Assembly: GCA_028554755.1 (NCBI GenBank)
Contig: JAPTOF010000011.1
Span: forward strand, 4,492,501 to 4,556,500
Direction of reading: 5' to 3'
Origin: Cordia subcordata
Lineage: Eukaryota; Streptophyta; Magnoliopsida; Boraginales; Cordiaceae
DNA length: 64,000 bases
Part shown: one piece after another, positions 33,656 to 45,203 of the stretch
How the letters are laid out: each line of letters begins with the position of its first letter
Position numbering within the stretch: position 1 is the stretch's first letter
Translations under genes and position numbers: made by a program
Notes under the pieces: model-generated
What the model was told of the DNA's origin: nothing
Databases searched by the model: none
What the model saw: the letters and a program-made list of their open reading frames with translations, nothing else

Positions 33656-33671
33656 TCTTCAACAATTAATA

Positions 33672-33900
33672 GTAAGTCCTAATCTCTTGGCTTCATCTTC
33701 TACCATGAAATTGTAAGAAACTCCAATGTCCAACATGGCCTTAGAGAGCTTTCCCTGAATCAATGGCTCCACGTATATCAAGCCACCCTTTGATGTAGAC
33801 CTTATTGTCATCCTGGCATTCAAAGCATTTATCAACTAAAGAGAACTCATTTTTGCTTCACAATCCTTCTCATATTTCTCAATCATCATGTTAAGTGTTC
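33672..33900 (-). pseudogene. gypsy-G retroviral-type aspartic protease (partial)
   Basis: The minus strand reads LNMMIEKYEKDC, then GGLIYVEPLIQGKLSKAMLD and IGVSYNFMVEDEAKRLGLTI. This is the 'g.lyv...ingk...alvDtGat.nfvs...akrlgl' block of plant gypsy proteases, with the D-T-G triplet changed to D-I-G. A stop precedes it. It ends where LINE-C begins. Confidence 0.75.
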
Positions 33901-35010
33901 CTTTTCTTGAACAATCTCACCATGTATGGGAACCGAGACAAAAGTAGCACTTGATGGATTTCTTATCTCTCTTATCATCCTTGTTGAAAGGTTTTTCCCA
34001 CGTTTATCCTTGTCTTGCCCCTTGGGACTCTCGTCTCCCCCACTTTCCTTCTTCAGGTCTTTCTTAGGTTCGGTGGGATCCTTCTTCTTCTTAACTTCTA
34101 TCAAAGACTCAACCATGGCAATCGCCTGAGCAAAGGTCTTGGGTTTTCTCATTCAGACTTTTTGTTGTGCCCATAGTTGCAAACCCTTGATAAAGTCATA
34201 CATATGATCATAATCTAGCTTACTATATACTTGAAGTTTAAGGAGGATGTATTATTGAACGTATTAATAAATGGTCCTTATGTGCTTTAAGACTCTAAGC
34301 CTATTACGAGCTTCCTATTCAGTCTCTTTAGGATGAAATTGCACATTCACATCTTCCTTGAAAGCAGTCGAAGTTGGCAACCCCTTTTTTGCCTCTTGGA
34401 ACTCTTAGTGCTTTATGTGCCATCATAAAGCCGCATCTTTCAAGAAGTAAAACGTTGCTGTCTTGACATGGCTAGCATTCTCCTTGAGCCCAACTGTATC
34501 AAAGTATTGTTCAATCTACCAAAAGAAGTTCTCTGCCTCCTTGGCTTTGCATTTTCCATTGTAGGGACTGGGTCTTGGCACATCCACCTTCGGTGCATGA
34601 TGATGGGTAAGCATACCACCGGCCATTGCCTCTCTACACATAGCCCAATCCTTCTTTATCTCCTCAAGGATCTTGTCTTATTTAACCATCTTACCTTGCA
34701 AAGGTCTCTTTCTTATTCAGTGCTTGTTAAGCCACCACTTCTGCTGTTTGCACATGAGCTTGAAGCTTTCGGAGCTCTTCACCTAGGTCCCCTAAACCTA
34801 GTGCCTCTTCATCGTGCAACCCAAGCTATTGAAGCTTCTCCATGAACTAAGCAAGTGCCTATTCTGTTCATCAAACATGCCCCAAAAGCAGCTTGTATAT
34901 CTTGAGACTTTCGTCTCTTATTGCCTTTGGTTGTTGCAGGTGGTAGGGCTTCCCTTCCCTGCTCATCATGGCCAACATCAGTGCTTTTCTCAATACCTAA
35001 AAAAGACATC
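33886..35010 (-). pseudogene. gypsy-G gag
   Basis: From the 5' side: an N-terminal Lys/Arg-rich part (MSFLGIEKSTDVGHDEQGRE, 34809-35009), KILEEIKKDWAMCREAM, then HHHAPKVDVPRPSPYNGK, EAENFFWxIEQYFDTVGLKE (x a stop), KTATFYFLKDAALWWHIKH, the Retrotrans_gag core 'p..f.G......v..fl...e.yf......e..kv..a...l.g.A..Ww'. It continues LQVYSKLDYDHMYDFIKGLQ and AQAIAMVESLIEV. The Lys/Asp-rich tail (KKDPTEPKKDLKKESGGDES) precedes an unclear knuckle. Confidence 0.8.
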
Positions 35011-35046
35011 CTTTAAAGGAGAAAAATCACAAACACCTTGCACCTT

Positions 35047-35060
35047 GGCTCTGGTAACCA
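35047..35060 (-). other. gypsy-G primer-binding site
   Basis: The minus strand reads TGGTTACCAGAGCC two bases after the LTR end. It resembles the tRNA-Met site TGGTATCAGAGCC with an extra T and one change; the LTR end (…ACTA) is also eroded from CA. Confidence 0.55.
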
Positions 35061-35062
35061 AA

Positions 35063-36775
35063 TAGTATAAGTACTCAATGATTCAAGTATAAAATACAAC
35101 AATTAATAGAAAAGTAAATACTTGAATGTAAAGAGTTTAAAGGTCAAGAAAATCAAATGTAATGATTTAGAGTGTTTCGAACTCCTAAAGGTCTAGTCCA
35201 CTACTTGAGGTCTCCCTTAGGGTTTCATGAACTTTACTAGTGAATTAGCTTCTTGCTTAGTACATTGTAAAAGTGTTAAACAACGATCACAATACCTTGT
35301 AAACAACATGGATCACAAGAGTTCTTCCAACATTTGAGGGTTTCAATCCCTTCACTTTTAGCAAGAATGATCTCACACTCTAATCTATCCAAGAGTGAAG
35401 CGCACAACCAATAGAATAGTAAAGTGTTTGGTTTACAAACTCTCCAGAGCTCGAATACAAGAGGTATAAGTGCCTTCCTATATTGCTCAAAGTAGATAAG
35501 CAATTTATGAGCACAAAGTACCTTGATCAATGAATGCAAAAAGAGCAATAAATGATAGAGAATGTTTTAAAAGATGACTTTGAATACTCTTAGAGCGTAT
35601 TAAAAGCTAATACCAAATTGCGTAAATATTGGGGAGTAAATGAGGTTTATATAGATGTAAAAAGTAAATCCCTAATAGCTATTTTTTAAAATACTAGACT
35701 ACAACTACCGGTCAACCAATGCCTCAACCGGTATTCAACAAGCGACTACTGCCCAAACTGGTTAACCATAGCAGTCCACCGTTATGCTTAGCCGGTAGTG
35801 TACAAGAGTACACTGACCATACCGGCTAGGCACTACCAATAAAGCACCCCAATGACCGCTATATACTGGTTGACCTGCTTGCTCAGTCGGTACTCAGGAA
35901 AAGTAGTGAAAGCTAGAATAATAAATGCAATGCTAAAAACTCAACTACTTACATAGTAAAAGCCATTTTCTGCAGAAATTGTGTTACTCAAGGTGACAAC
36001 TAATACTCAAATATCAACTCCCATTAATGCAATGTAAACCAACTTAAGTAAGCAATAAATACAAAGCAAAAACTTCTAGTTAACTCTAGATTTCATTAGA
36101 TTTTTTATTTGAAAAGCTTACATAAAAGCATACATACGTATATATATAACCTTTCCCAAAGCAACAAAGTTAGTCAAACATACTCAATACCTTATATATC
36201 ATAGTTTAAACCAACTTGACTTACTTTTACTGCAAGAAATCTATAGAGATACAAGATATAAACATATATACTTACATATATTCATGCACAAGTAAAAAAC
36301 CAAGAAAGTTTTCAACTAGGGTTTATAAAATACAAGTTAGGTTAAGTCCAAAACCTTATTTAGTTAAGAATAATCTACAAAGAGCAAAGTATAAAACATG
36401 TTCTCATGTATTATAAATTAGATACATGCACTTTAAGGAGAAAAGATAATCTAGACCATACTAAAAACAAGTATACACACATGCAAGGTATGCAAATGTA
36501 ATGCAGTGTATGACTTTGAGATCATAATAGAGTTTATCTTCAAAGAGCAATTTAATAAGGACAAGTATCTTCAAATAAACTTCATGCTCCAAGACTTCAA
36601 GTATTCCATGCTCCAAGATTTCTTCAATTTATCCAAATCCAATCTTCCAATGCTTCAAATGATCACCTTGTACAAGATATGTACACTATTCTTCCAAGGC
36701 AATTATTAGTTAAATGTAAATTAAAAAATTACAATTATTACATCAACAAAATATAGCAAAATAGGAATAAGTCCA
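35063..36775 (-). repeat. gypsy-G 5' LTR
   Basis: About 1.7 kb, from TGTTGGACTTATTCC (minus, at 36775) to the primer site. It contains the TATA box and palindrome cluster described next, and AT-rich U3 sequence. No second copy is in the window, so limits rest on the TG start and the primer site. Confidence 0.6.
35645..35900 (-). promoter_or_regulatory. gypsy-G U3 promoter with CCGGT-type palindromes
   Basis: In element orientation, TATATAAAC (35645-35653) is preceded within 60-250 bp by ACCGGTCAACC (35707), AACCGGTATTC (about 35726), AACTGGTTAACC (35757), TAGCCGGTAG (about 35800), ACCGGCTAGG (35820) and ACTGGTTGACC (35866), given as plus-strand text. The half-sites are the same as in the palindromes at 14226-14376. 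The enhancer role is inferred from position. Confidence 0.55.
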
Positions 36776-36944
36776 ACAAAGATGATGTGGAACATTACCA
36801 GTTGAGATTTTAATTTATGAATATTCATAAAAATGGCTGTGAACATGTTGTGAAAGAGTCATGAATACACAGTTCACAAGTTGTGAACACACAAAATACA
36901 AATTTTGAACAATTATCAGCTTACAAGATATATATACATACACA

Positions 36945-36995
<51 letters not shown>

Positions 36996-39300
36996 GTGTG
37001 TGTGTGTGTGTATATACAGTTGTGAACATATATGGTAAAATTTATGAATTTATGTTATAAAATTATAAATAATAAAAAATTAGAAGAATAGAGTGTAAAA
37101 ATTGTGTATGTATAATTAGAAAATTATGAACATAAAATATAAAATCGTGAACATAAGAAAAATATTTTTTAAACAATAATTTTCTAAACTTTTTGAAATT
37201 TAAAATAAAATATAAAAAATAACTAAAAAAGTTTTCTTGAAATTTTCTTCCTTTTTTCTTTCTTTTTTCATTTCCCTTTTTCTTGGTTGCTTCTCGTCAT
37301 CTTCTTCTCTGATTTGTTTTGTTGTTCGAATAGTTGTAAACTTGAGTGAATAATTGTTGATCAAGCTCTGCACTACTCCTGCTGCTAATTTGTTCATGGA
37401 GAGTGTGCGAGCCCTAAAGTAATGTATACCAATTGTTGCTTGCATTTAGAGTGTTTGTGAAAGTGCTTGCTAATCTGACCCAAAAAAGTAAATAAATAAA
37501 TAAAATGCTTGCTGAGGTCTTTTTTTGGTTTCAAGACGGTGTTGTCATAAAAAGAACACAAGACTGGATGCAGCAATACAAAGAAGAAAGGGAGAGCTTT
37601 TTTTTGCTAAGAGCGTTTATGGCAAGCGCAGGAAGTTGCACGATGGAAGAGGGGTGCACCTTCCTTCTGGTGCATGATATACAGCATGATCAAAATGATA
37701 CTTTAGGTAAATAATAGGGATCATTTATAGAATTTCTCCACTTTTTTTCTTAGATGCAGTAGTGAAGCTACATGGTTCTCAAATGCATATGCACCCTTGA
37801 CTTTTTTCTTAAAAAAGGAAGTTACTATTAACTTTTTAATTTTTTTTTCCAACTCATACGAGGTGTATCTTTAATAATAAAAATGCTCCCCTTGGTGATA
37901 GTGATAAAGATAGTATCAGTACTTTTTAATTTTTCAATCAAAAGTTAGAAAAAATAAATAAATTTAGAACAAAACAAACAAATTTGTAATTTATTGAGTG
38001 GAAAGCAAATAAGTGAAAAATAAAAAATAAAAAATAAAATAGAGATGAAAAAAGAAATAAAATAAAAATGATTGTTTTGTCATTTATATAAAGCGAGATA
38101 TATTTTTAAGTTAAATATTCAATGTTTTCAAAATTTAAAGTCAAGCTTGTAACAATTATAAAATATAACTCTATTTGTAATAAAGGTAACTATTTTTTGT
38201 GCAATAAGATGCCATTACTATATTAATTATTATATATTTTTATAATTAATTCTTAAATTTATGTTAAAAATTATGTAAAAATATGAATTTATTAAGAACT
38301 AGATTTTGGCTCCATTACTGTATATATGTACATGCTTCAGCACAAGGGTTATACGTGGTTGACATTTTGCAGCTGTTTCCATCAATTGAAACCAAAATAT
38401 TCAAGTACAGTTTGTTCCAACCGTTTCCCACTACTTTGAATGCAAGAACGATTGTTATACATGATAATTACTAGACATAATAATCTAAAATAATGCGAAC
38501 ACCTAATTGGGTTTTTGGATAATGAATTAATCTAGTGATGAAATCATTTAGAGTGCAAATAAGAGACTTAAATATTCATATTTTAGGGTTGAATTAGTCA
38601 AAAAAAAAGAAACTCAAATTGGTTTCTGTAAGTTTTCTACTCAACTAAAATAGACCATGCCTTTAATTAGGGCACATCCATATGTATTGGATTTTAAAAT
38701 AGCTTATTATCAGTGTTTAGTTCAATTATACTACAAACATTCTATTTTAATCCAATTCTTATTATTTGAAAATAGCTTATTATCAATGTTTTATGAATTT
38801 CTTCGAATTAATCTGTATTCAAAAGCATTTATATTAGTTGTCAATATTTTACAAATTTATTCACTTAACCTCTATCGATAGAAAATTGTAACAAATAGGC
38901 ATTACGTTGAATAAGTTGATAAAATATTAAAAACTAACTAATATGGATGTTTTGAAAATAACAAAGACTAATTTAATTAAAATATTAAGAATTATTTAAA
39001 TATTTTGAAATGATGAGAATTAATCAAAAGATAGGTCAATGTTAGAAACTTTTCTTTAGTTAACCCCTTTTAAATCTTCGTCTAAATTCAAAATCCTTTC
39101 TAAGGTGTTGCCATCCTCCAAAGGAAAAAACAGTTTGATAGATCTAAGCAGTATTTTACCAACTTAATAATTTAAACATTTTGACAAGTAATCATCATCA
39201 AACTTCACGGACGTACTCATCTAAATTTTCTTAATGAAAGGGATCAAACTTGAATCACAAAGACCATGGCAAATCCTTGATTAACAATGTGCCCCACTAG
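36776..39300. other. AT-rich spacer
   Basis: No gene recognised. It contains a CA/TA/TG microsatellite (separate entry), several GTGAACATA words at 36840-37160, and a duplicated 22-bp phrase (AAAATAGCTTATTATCA.TGTT) at about 38696 and 38769. Open frames here (for example 37505-37714) match nothing I know. Confidence 0.4.
36939..37017. repeat. (CA)n-(TA)n-(TG)n compound microsatellite
   Basis: A CA run (36939-36983), then TA (36984-36995), then TG (36996-37010). Because CA and TG are complementary, the whole tract is one inverted repeat. Confidence 0.9.
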
Positions 39301-40145
39301 GGAGAAGAAGTCCATCAACTAATAAAATATTAATTATGATGTTATGATTAACATTGTTAATTATTAACACGTTATGATTGTATGAGGTGAATGATTCAAA
39401 ACTATTAGACCTTACTTACAATATTATGAAGTTAGAAAGAGATCTTTTCTCCTTCATCGTAGTTGCTAAAAAAATTGTCCTCGAGCTAAGGGTCCACTTC
39501 AGTGGGCCAAATAATCGAATTTTGATTCAAAGGGAGGTTACAACCAAAAAAAGGCCATGAATTACTTAATCATAGGCTCAAGCTTAAGGAACCACTTTGC
39601 ATCCAATTGAGAGATTTTGACCTATGTACATAACTTCCACTTAATAGAGTTCAATTGGACCAACTGCCTTGAGAAAGGTAAAGTTGATGACCATCAACCC
39701 TATCCTATGCGAATAGCTAACAATAATTCCTAATAGAAGCTAGTTTGACTACCTTTAAGGGGATAGACGACTATGACTCCCGAAAATCTGTTGAAAAGTA
39801 ACTTTAATTTTAGTGGTCTTCAGACTCCTAGCTACAACAACTCTATGTAGATCACTCTCACGAAAGCAAAAGGGATCAAACAACAAAGAATTAATACCCT
39901 AACCATATCTATCTGCTTTTACACATACGTAGTCTTCCACATACTCTCTGACATCATAATTTCAACCAACCCTCAACCCTTATTTGAGTCTCTTATCTCT
40001 TATATAAATCTACAGGACCACTAACTTGAGCATTAGAGTATCTTTAGCCAATACCACACTAGTATCAAAGATTAGCGCCACTAATCTAGCTCTCGATCTT
40101 TGCTGGTGCTCAAAAAGATCGTGATTGTAAATCCCAATGTTTACA
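39301..40145 (+). other. Probable gypsy-H 5' LTR (limits unclear)
   Basis: Sequence ending CCCAATGTTTACA at 40145 lies directly before a gypsy-type primer region, so it should hold an LTR. I could not find its TG start; the upstream boundary is arbitrary. Confidence 0.4.
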
Positions 40146-40779
40146 ATTTGGTGCCTATCATGGGGCCATAGCAACTATTCTATAGTATTAAAAGGCTTGG
40201 GATTTCCAACCTCTAGATATTTAATTGCTAATCTCTTTTAATTGCTAATCTCTGGGCTATCACACCAAGTATTAGTCTCGACCTCCAAACCCAAGTAGTG
40301 GTCATGATCAGTAAGCTGGCAATGTATGATGATAAGTTCATGGACTTTGAGCTAAAATGTTTCTACCTGTTCTGAAAATTTAGAGTTAAAAGAAAAGGTT
40401 GTGACCCTTTCCCTTTCAACAACTACTATTCTACTTGGAAAAAGAAAGTTGGTTGTACGTGGTTAGGTGATTGAATGTATGTAATCTGTTGGGTGGATGT
40501 CTTTCCAAACCCAGTAGGCAAGGCCTATCTCATGCCAACTGTTGCAACCAACCACTCTTTATAACTGATTGATAAAGAAACCTCCTTTAGCACAGATAAC
40601 CTTTACCCATGGATGGTTACACTTAGTACTGACAATGGAGCAACAAAGAATCATATAGTAGCATCTTAATGATCTTATCCTAACATCCTTAGAAAATTGG
40701 TCTAAATAAAGTCCTTAATCTAAAGGATTTCTTGAGTACCCACTTCTATTAAAAAACTGCCATCAACTGCTTTGTTGAG

Positions 40780-41720
40780 TCACCATTTATCAATGTTATA
40801 GTAATGGTAAACTTACTAGCCAAGTCCACCTTTCCTAATATGAAACTTTATGATGGAAGCACTAGCCCCTATAACCACATAAAGTAGTACAACTAGAAGA
40901 TGTACACCATAGCCATCCTATGTGACATAAGATAAGCATGTATATATAGAGTTTGCATCTAGCTTGGTAAGGCCTTTCTTATCGAGACAAATCAATGTAC
41001 CAAACTATTGTATTACCTCATTCACCTAGTTGACAAACATCTTCATCTAACAATTTGCTAACAACAAGAAGTTGGGAAAGCAATCAGATGACTTGTACCT
41101 AATTGTACAGAGGATAGGCAAGCTTCTTCGAGATTACATAGGAGGTTTAACAAAAAGAAGATATCCATAACCTTTTCAACATGGCCACAACCATCTTTGC
41201 CTTTTGTGAAGGTCTTATACTAGAGCCAAACCTCTATAAGAAGCTCACCAAGTATCCTTGCAAGGTCATTGAAGTATATTCTAGGCAACGCTTAAGCATA
41301 AATTAAGAGAAAAGATAACAAAGCACAGCTACCATCCATTCTTATGTTGTGGCCAAAAGGATATTAAACAATTTGTACTATATGATTGTCAATTTATAAG
41401 GCATAAGCCTTAGCCAACTGAGGGATGAAGGACTAGCAAAGATCACAAATAGTTTGGATAATCATAAAGCTCCCGAGTACAATTTGAACATAGCTCCATC
41501 CAAGCTCATACAACACACTAAGAAGTATAAGAAACAACATCAAGTGGCCCAAAAAGATGAGGACACTAGTAGACCATAGAGATGGGTCAAAATGGTACGA
41601 CTTTCATGGTAACCATGGCCACACAATTGAAGAGTGTAATTGTCTCAATAAAGGTGTCGCTAAGCTATTACAGAGAGGTTATCTAACACGGTCTATCTCT
41701 AAAAAAGGAAAGAAGATGGT
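40780..41720 (+). pseudogene. gypsy-H gag with Tat-type zinc motif
   Basis: Pieces in order: FPNMKLYDGSTSPYNHIK (family 'p.l..Y.G..dP..hl..f'), FANNKKLGKQSDDLYLIVQR and IGKLLRDYIGG ('q.....l....q...EsLreY..RF'), NLFNMATTIFAFCEGLILEP, KYPCKVIEV. Near 41590-41690, KWYDFHGNHGHTIEECNCL and AKLLQRGYL match the 'yC.fH...GH.TeeC..l...ie.Li..G.L' motif of Tat/Ogre-type gag, with its first Cys changed. Several frame changes and stops. Confidence 0.75.
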
Positions 41721-41879
41721 TGCCCAATGAGAGGACAAGTAAAAGCTAAAGACATTATTCCACTCTACTATTCTGAGAACGCATAGTCAACTATATATTA
41801 GAATTGTCAGAAATAGATGAAGTGACCCTTTAGTAGTAAGAAAGCACATTTGCTTGATAGGCAATCATGACTCAAGTCC

Positions 41880-42400
41880 TCAACAACCAAGAGATATAGG
41901 ACCAAAGCATGTTATCACCTTCTTTAACTATAAGATGATTCACTTGAATGATCTATATAATGATGCCATCATCATCAGACTTATTGTGGTCAACTATTAG
42001 GATGGATGCATCCTAGTAGACAATAGTAGCTCCGCCAATGTCCTCATGCTTAATGCCCATAAATAGATGGAAATTGACAAAGATTGTGTCTTCTAACAAC
42101 CAGATACCTTATGGGATTTAGTTAAAAATACAAGAACACAATAAGAAAGATCAATACCTAAGCAATGCTGAGAGAGTAAATCTTAATAATAAGTTTTTAG
42201 TGGTAGATTGTTTGTCACTTTACAACATCTTATTTGTAAGGTTGTGGATGCACAAGATGGAAGCCATTCTATCTACCAACTACCATGACATGATATTCCC
42301 TTGGGGAATCAAAAAGATAAGGGGCCACAAAAAATTTCTTGCGAGTACTATCATACTGCTTTGAAGAACATTAGTCGCTCCATCTATTCCTCCTGATTAG
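41880..42400 (+). pseudogene. gypsy-H aspartic protease and linker
   Basis: LYNDAIIIRLIVVNY, a stop, then DGCILVDNSSSANVLMLNAH: the 'HnDalvi...ian..v.rvLvDtGSSadil...' block, with D-T-G as D-N-S. NNKFLVVDCLSLYNILFVRL, HKMEAILSTNYHDMIFPWGI and IKKIRG follow, the linker usually seen between protease and RT ('Fl.vd..s.Yn.ilGrp.l....av.St.h..mkFpt..G...v.gdq'). Confidence 0.75.
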
Positions 42401-42567
42401 TTAAACATAGAGGAATTTAACCACATTAGTAATTGTTTACTTAGGTTATTTTGTGGATGGAAATTGTTCTACCATTTATTTTAAAAAATAAATAATTCTT
42501 TATGCCACTCCTTTATTTTTTATATTGATAAGAATTCATGCCTTAAATATTAAAGTAGTTATGTTTA

Positions 42568-43090
42568 TGTTAAATATGAGAATTTTTTATTAAAATTATG
42601 GGCTATCACTGATTGACAAATTTTATGATTTTGAAAAAATGGATTGAGGTTGACCCATAAAGCCCAAAACATTTTTTTATAATGATCCATAGAAGTTGGG
42701 CCTAGGTCCATTTCATGAATATTATTGTTTTTCTAGTAGTGTGATATGCAAGGTGTAAAGCCTATTTCAAGTAATAGGGCATCTTGATAGAGGGCCTAAT
42801 AAAGTTTCTTAGACTAAGCCTTCTCTTCCATCAAGAATACTGATAGCCTATAAATAGGTTATTAGAGTTGGCTTGCCATATTAAGAGTCACAAAAAAAAA
42901 AAGGTTGGAAAGGGAGATGGAGTACTAGTCTAGGCATGCCTACCATAACATACTGTTACAGTTTCTCGCAGGATTATTGAAAGAAAAGATTTAATGACTT
43001 CAAATCAAGGTACACTTTGTAGCTTGTTTATTTAATTTAATTATAACAGTTTTTTTTATTTTTTGATATTAGATTAATTAAATTTTAACA
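42568..43090 (+). repeat. copia-4 5' LTR with TATA box
   Basis: 523 bp from TGTTAAATATG to AAATTTTAACA; the termini TGTTAAA/TTTAACA are perfect inverted repeats. TATAAATA at 42849-42856 fits a U3/R border. The right end is fixed by the adjacent primer site; the left end by the terminal inverted repeat only. Confidence 0.65.
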
Positions 43091-43092
43091 AG

Positions 43093-43105
43093 TGGTACCA
43101 GAACC
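43093..43105 (+). other. copia-4 primer-binding site
   Basis: TGGTACCAGAACC two bases after the LTR; tRNA-iMet site TGGTATCAGAGCC with two transitions. Confidence 0.7.
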
Positions 43106-44154
43106 ACTGATATCAAATTAGAAACCTGTATGAAGAAATTTCGCTTATTTTTATTATGTCCAGATCAATCTTCAATATTTTTGTCCAAGCATTTGAATTT
43201 TTTAAAGATCGTCTATGTTTTTTAACATCAAATCATATAAGGAATACTGTGTATTTTTTATGGTCTGTTGTGCTTTTGTGGATCAGTTATATTCTTTTTT
43301 AATATCAAAATTCGTAAAGAGCGATGGTTGGGTTATGTGCATTAAATGCACATATGTTGAGGTCAAATCCATTAGTTGCATTGATCCTTTTGTTTCTTTT
43401 TTTTTAATTTTATTTTATGGATCAAATCATGTGAAGGTACAAGCCTTATGCATGTATAGGCAAATATGATTAAATATACTATTACAACTCAAGTCACTAG
43501 TCTAACGAGCATGCTTATATCATACTCTCAATATTTCACAAGTGTTTGCTTAACATTTTGTTGTTCATTCTCTAATTAAAGGCATTTTTAGAAAAATTAC
43601 ATATTATATTGTTTATTATAAAAATTTTATCTTTTATGTACTAGAAGTCAAGTTAGTTGTTATCAATTTTTTCGCTTGCTTGCTTACAATGGTTGCAGTG
43701 CATAAAAGTCTTGTCTCTTCAAGTTGTAATTTTTAAAAGAGACTTTTTACCAATTAAATAATTTTGTAATTAATATAGATAGTTACCCCAAAGCAAGTCT
43801 CTATCTTAATTTATGAATTTATTTGATAAACATCCTAGGTTATTTGTATTCTAAAGTGTATATACATTATTATGTACTCGAAGGGGATTATCATGTATTT
43901 TAATTTGGAAAAATGAATGTGATAGTTAGGGTTTTAATTTTGGACTTTAATGAGAATTGCTTGCCCAAAAGTGATAAACCTTTTAAAATACTCTCACTTT
44001 TCACTTGAATGGGAGTTTCAAGTTGTATGATTGTCTACTCTGCTTGAAAAGGAATATGCAGTGATACTTTTTCAACTCTCATGTGCAAATTGCTATATGT
44101 TAAACTATTGACACTATAAGTATATTATCTAATTATTTTCTTCTACTTTATTTT
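43106..44154 (+). other. copia-4 leader
   Basis: AT-rich, no coding match; open frames such as 43215-43469 look accidental. Confidence 0.45.
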
Positions 44155-44197
44155 CTAGTTAGCAATATTCCAGTTAATATATTCATATTTGTTCTGA
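44155..44197 (+). pseudogene. copia-4 gag N-terminal stub
   Basis: Reads SNIPVNIFIFVL up to the L-minus insertion point. The gag resumes at 50002-50012 with TLNGNNFVKGKSDVELALGL. No ATG is seen in this frame. Confidence 0.45.
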
Positions 44198-45203
44198 TGT
44201 GTTTTAACCCCCAAGCATACAGGTCATTCGTGGTATAGCGAATAAGAATGCGGGTATCGTCTCCACAGGGAGACTACATTAATTCGGTCTCTATGTGCTC
44301 ATGTGTTAGAAAGTAGCTACCTGCATGTGGGTGCTTTCTTTAGGATAGAATGGAGCTCGGGACAACAGAAAATAAACCTAAACTATAGAGGAACTTAAGG
44401 TGCCAAACTAAGGATCGGTAGCCTAACAATGTAGAAGGGGAACTAGGGTAATTGTGTTGCAACTAGACTCGGGCTATAATAACGAATTAGAACTATATAT
44501 AGCTCGGGACTTCTATTATTGTCATGTTGATTATGGGTTTCGTAATCAATACAAGTGGTTCAACTAATTAGCTGGGTGTAAAGCTAAAGGCCAAGCCTTT
44601 CTAGTCTACAGAATTTGTGCTTAGAACTTACCCTCTTGGTTGAGTTTAAAGCTAAGTACTAGCACCTAAACACTACATGACATTAAGGCTCGATTAACCA
44701 ACACTAATGTAGGTGACAGATACTCTAGTCTAGGTTAACTTATCCTCTTGGCTGGGTTTAAAGCCAAAGACTAGCACCTAAACTTGACTAAGCAAAGCAT
44801 GTAACCTACTAGTTGGGTTTAAAGCTAAAGACTACTCTACTAAGCAAAGCCATGAATTAAGCACAATCCAACATCACCCATAAAAGTAGATAAGAGCATT
44901 TGAAGCACAAATAACACATACACATGAACTTAGGCATTTTACTAAACACATATACATGTTTGATTTTCAATATATAGAAATATTGAATCATGCTATAGAT
45001 TTATCTAAATAAACATGTATTAAGAGCCAAAGGTATACACAAATCCATTATTCAAAGCCCTAATCTAATATGCAACATCAATCAACCTTAGATCTAACTT
45101 AATTACAAAACATATGTACAAGAATAAGAAAAAGGAATAAGGAACTCCCCTTCAAACCCTTGCTCAAATCCAAAACAAAACTCTTCAATCTCTTGTTAAC
45201 CTA
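44198..45203 (-). repeat. L-minus 3' LTR without U3
   Basis: Aligns with 48439-49440 of the 5' LTR along its whole length (for example TTTTAACC, AAGCATAC, GGGTATCGT, CTCGGGCTATAATAAC). Homology stops at about 45203 in ATCTCTTGTTA. Everything upstream in element sense, including TATA box and palindromes, is missing. Confidence 0.75.

Larger units (their letters stand above)
28437..33661 (-). mobile_element. LINE-C: L1-type LINE, 5'-truncated in ORF1, with A-tail
   Basis: The most complete LINE here, minus strand, about 5.2 kb. It holds the ORF1 C-terminal part (32809-33655), ORF2 starting in an 8-base overlap at 32816, endonuclease (32220-32816), RT (30600-31700), zf-RVT (29507-29965), RNase H (28700-29230), 3' UTR and poly(A) (T-run on plus, 28437-28462). 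It begins inside ORF1, as expected for 5'-truncated target-primed insertion. ACAATTAAAA (28427-28436) and ACAATTAATA (33662-33671) next to the two ends may be the target duplication. Stops and frameshifts show it is inactive. Confidence 0.85.
33662..36775 (-). mobile_element. gypsy-G: Ty3/gypsy gag-protease and 5' LTR
   Basis: Minus-strand element: 5' LTR (35063-36775), primer site (35047-35060), gag (33886-35010) and the start of protease (33672-33900), where LINE-C interrupts or truncates it. RT and integrase are absent from the window. The gag reading is of the Retrotrans_gag type and the LTR is about 1.7 kb, beginning TGTTGGACTTATTCC in element orientation. Confidence 0.75.
40148..42400 (+). 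mobile_element. gypsy-H: Ty3/gypsy gag-protease remnant
   Basis: The plus strand begins with TTGGTGCCTATCATGGGGCC, an eroded form of the TTTGGCGCCCACCGTGGGGC primer/leader phrase common in plant Tat-type gypsy elements. Gag (40780-41720) and protease plus linker (41880-42400) follow. It stops before RT, where copia-4's LTR begins (42568). All frames are broken. Confidence 0.7.

Noticed and set aside
39301..40145. A precise 5' LTR for gypsy-H
   Set aside because: The right edge is supported by the primer region but no convincing TG start or second LTR copy was found, so only an approximate region is listed.
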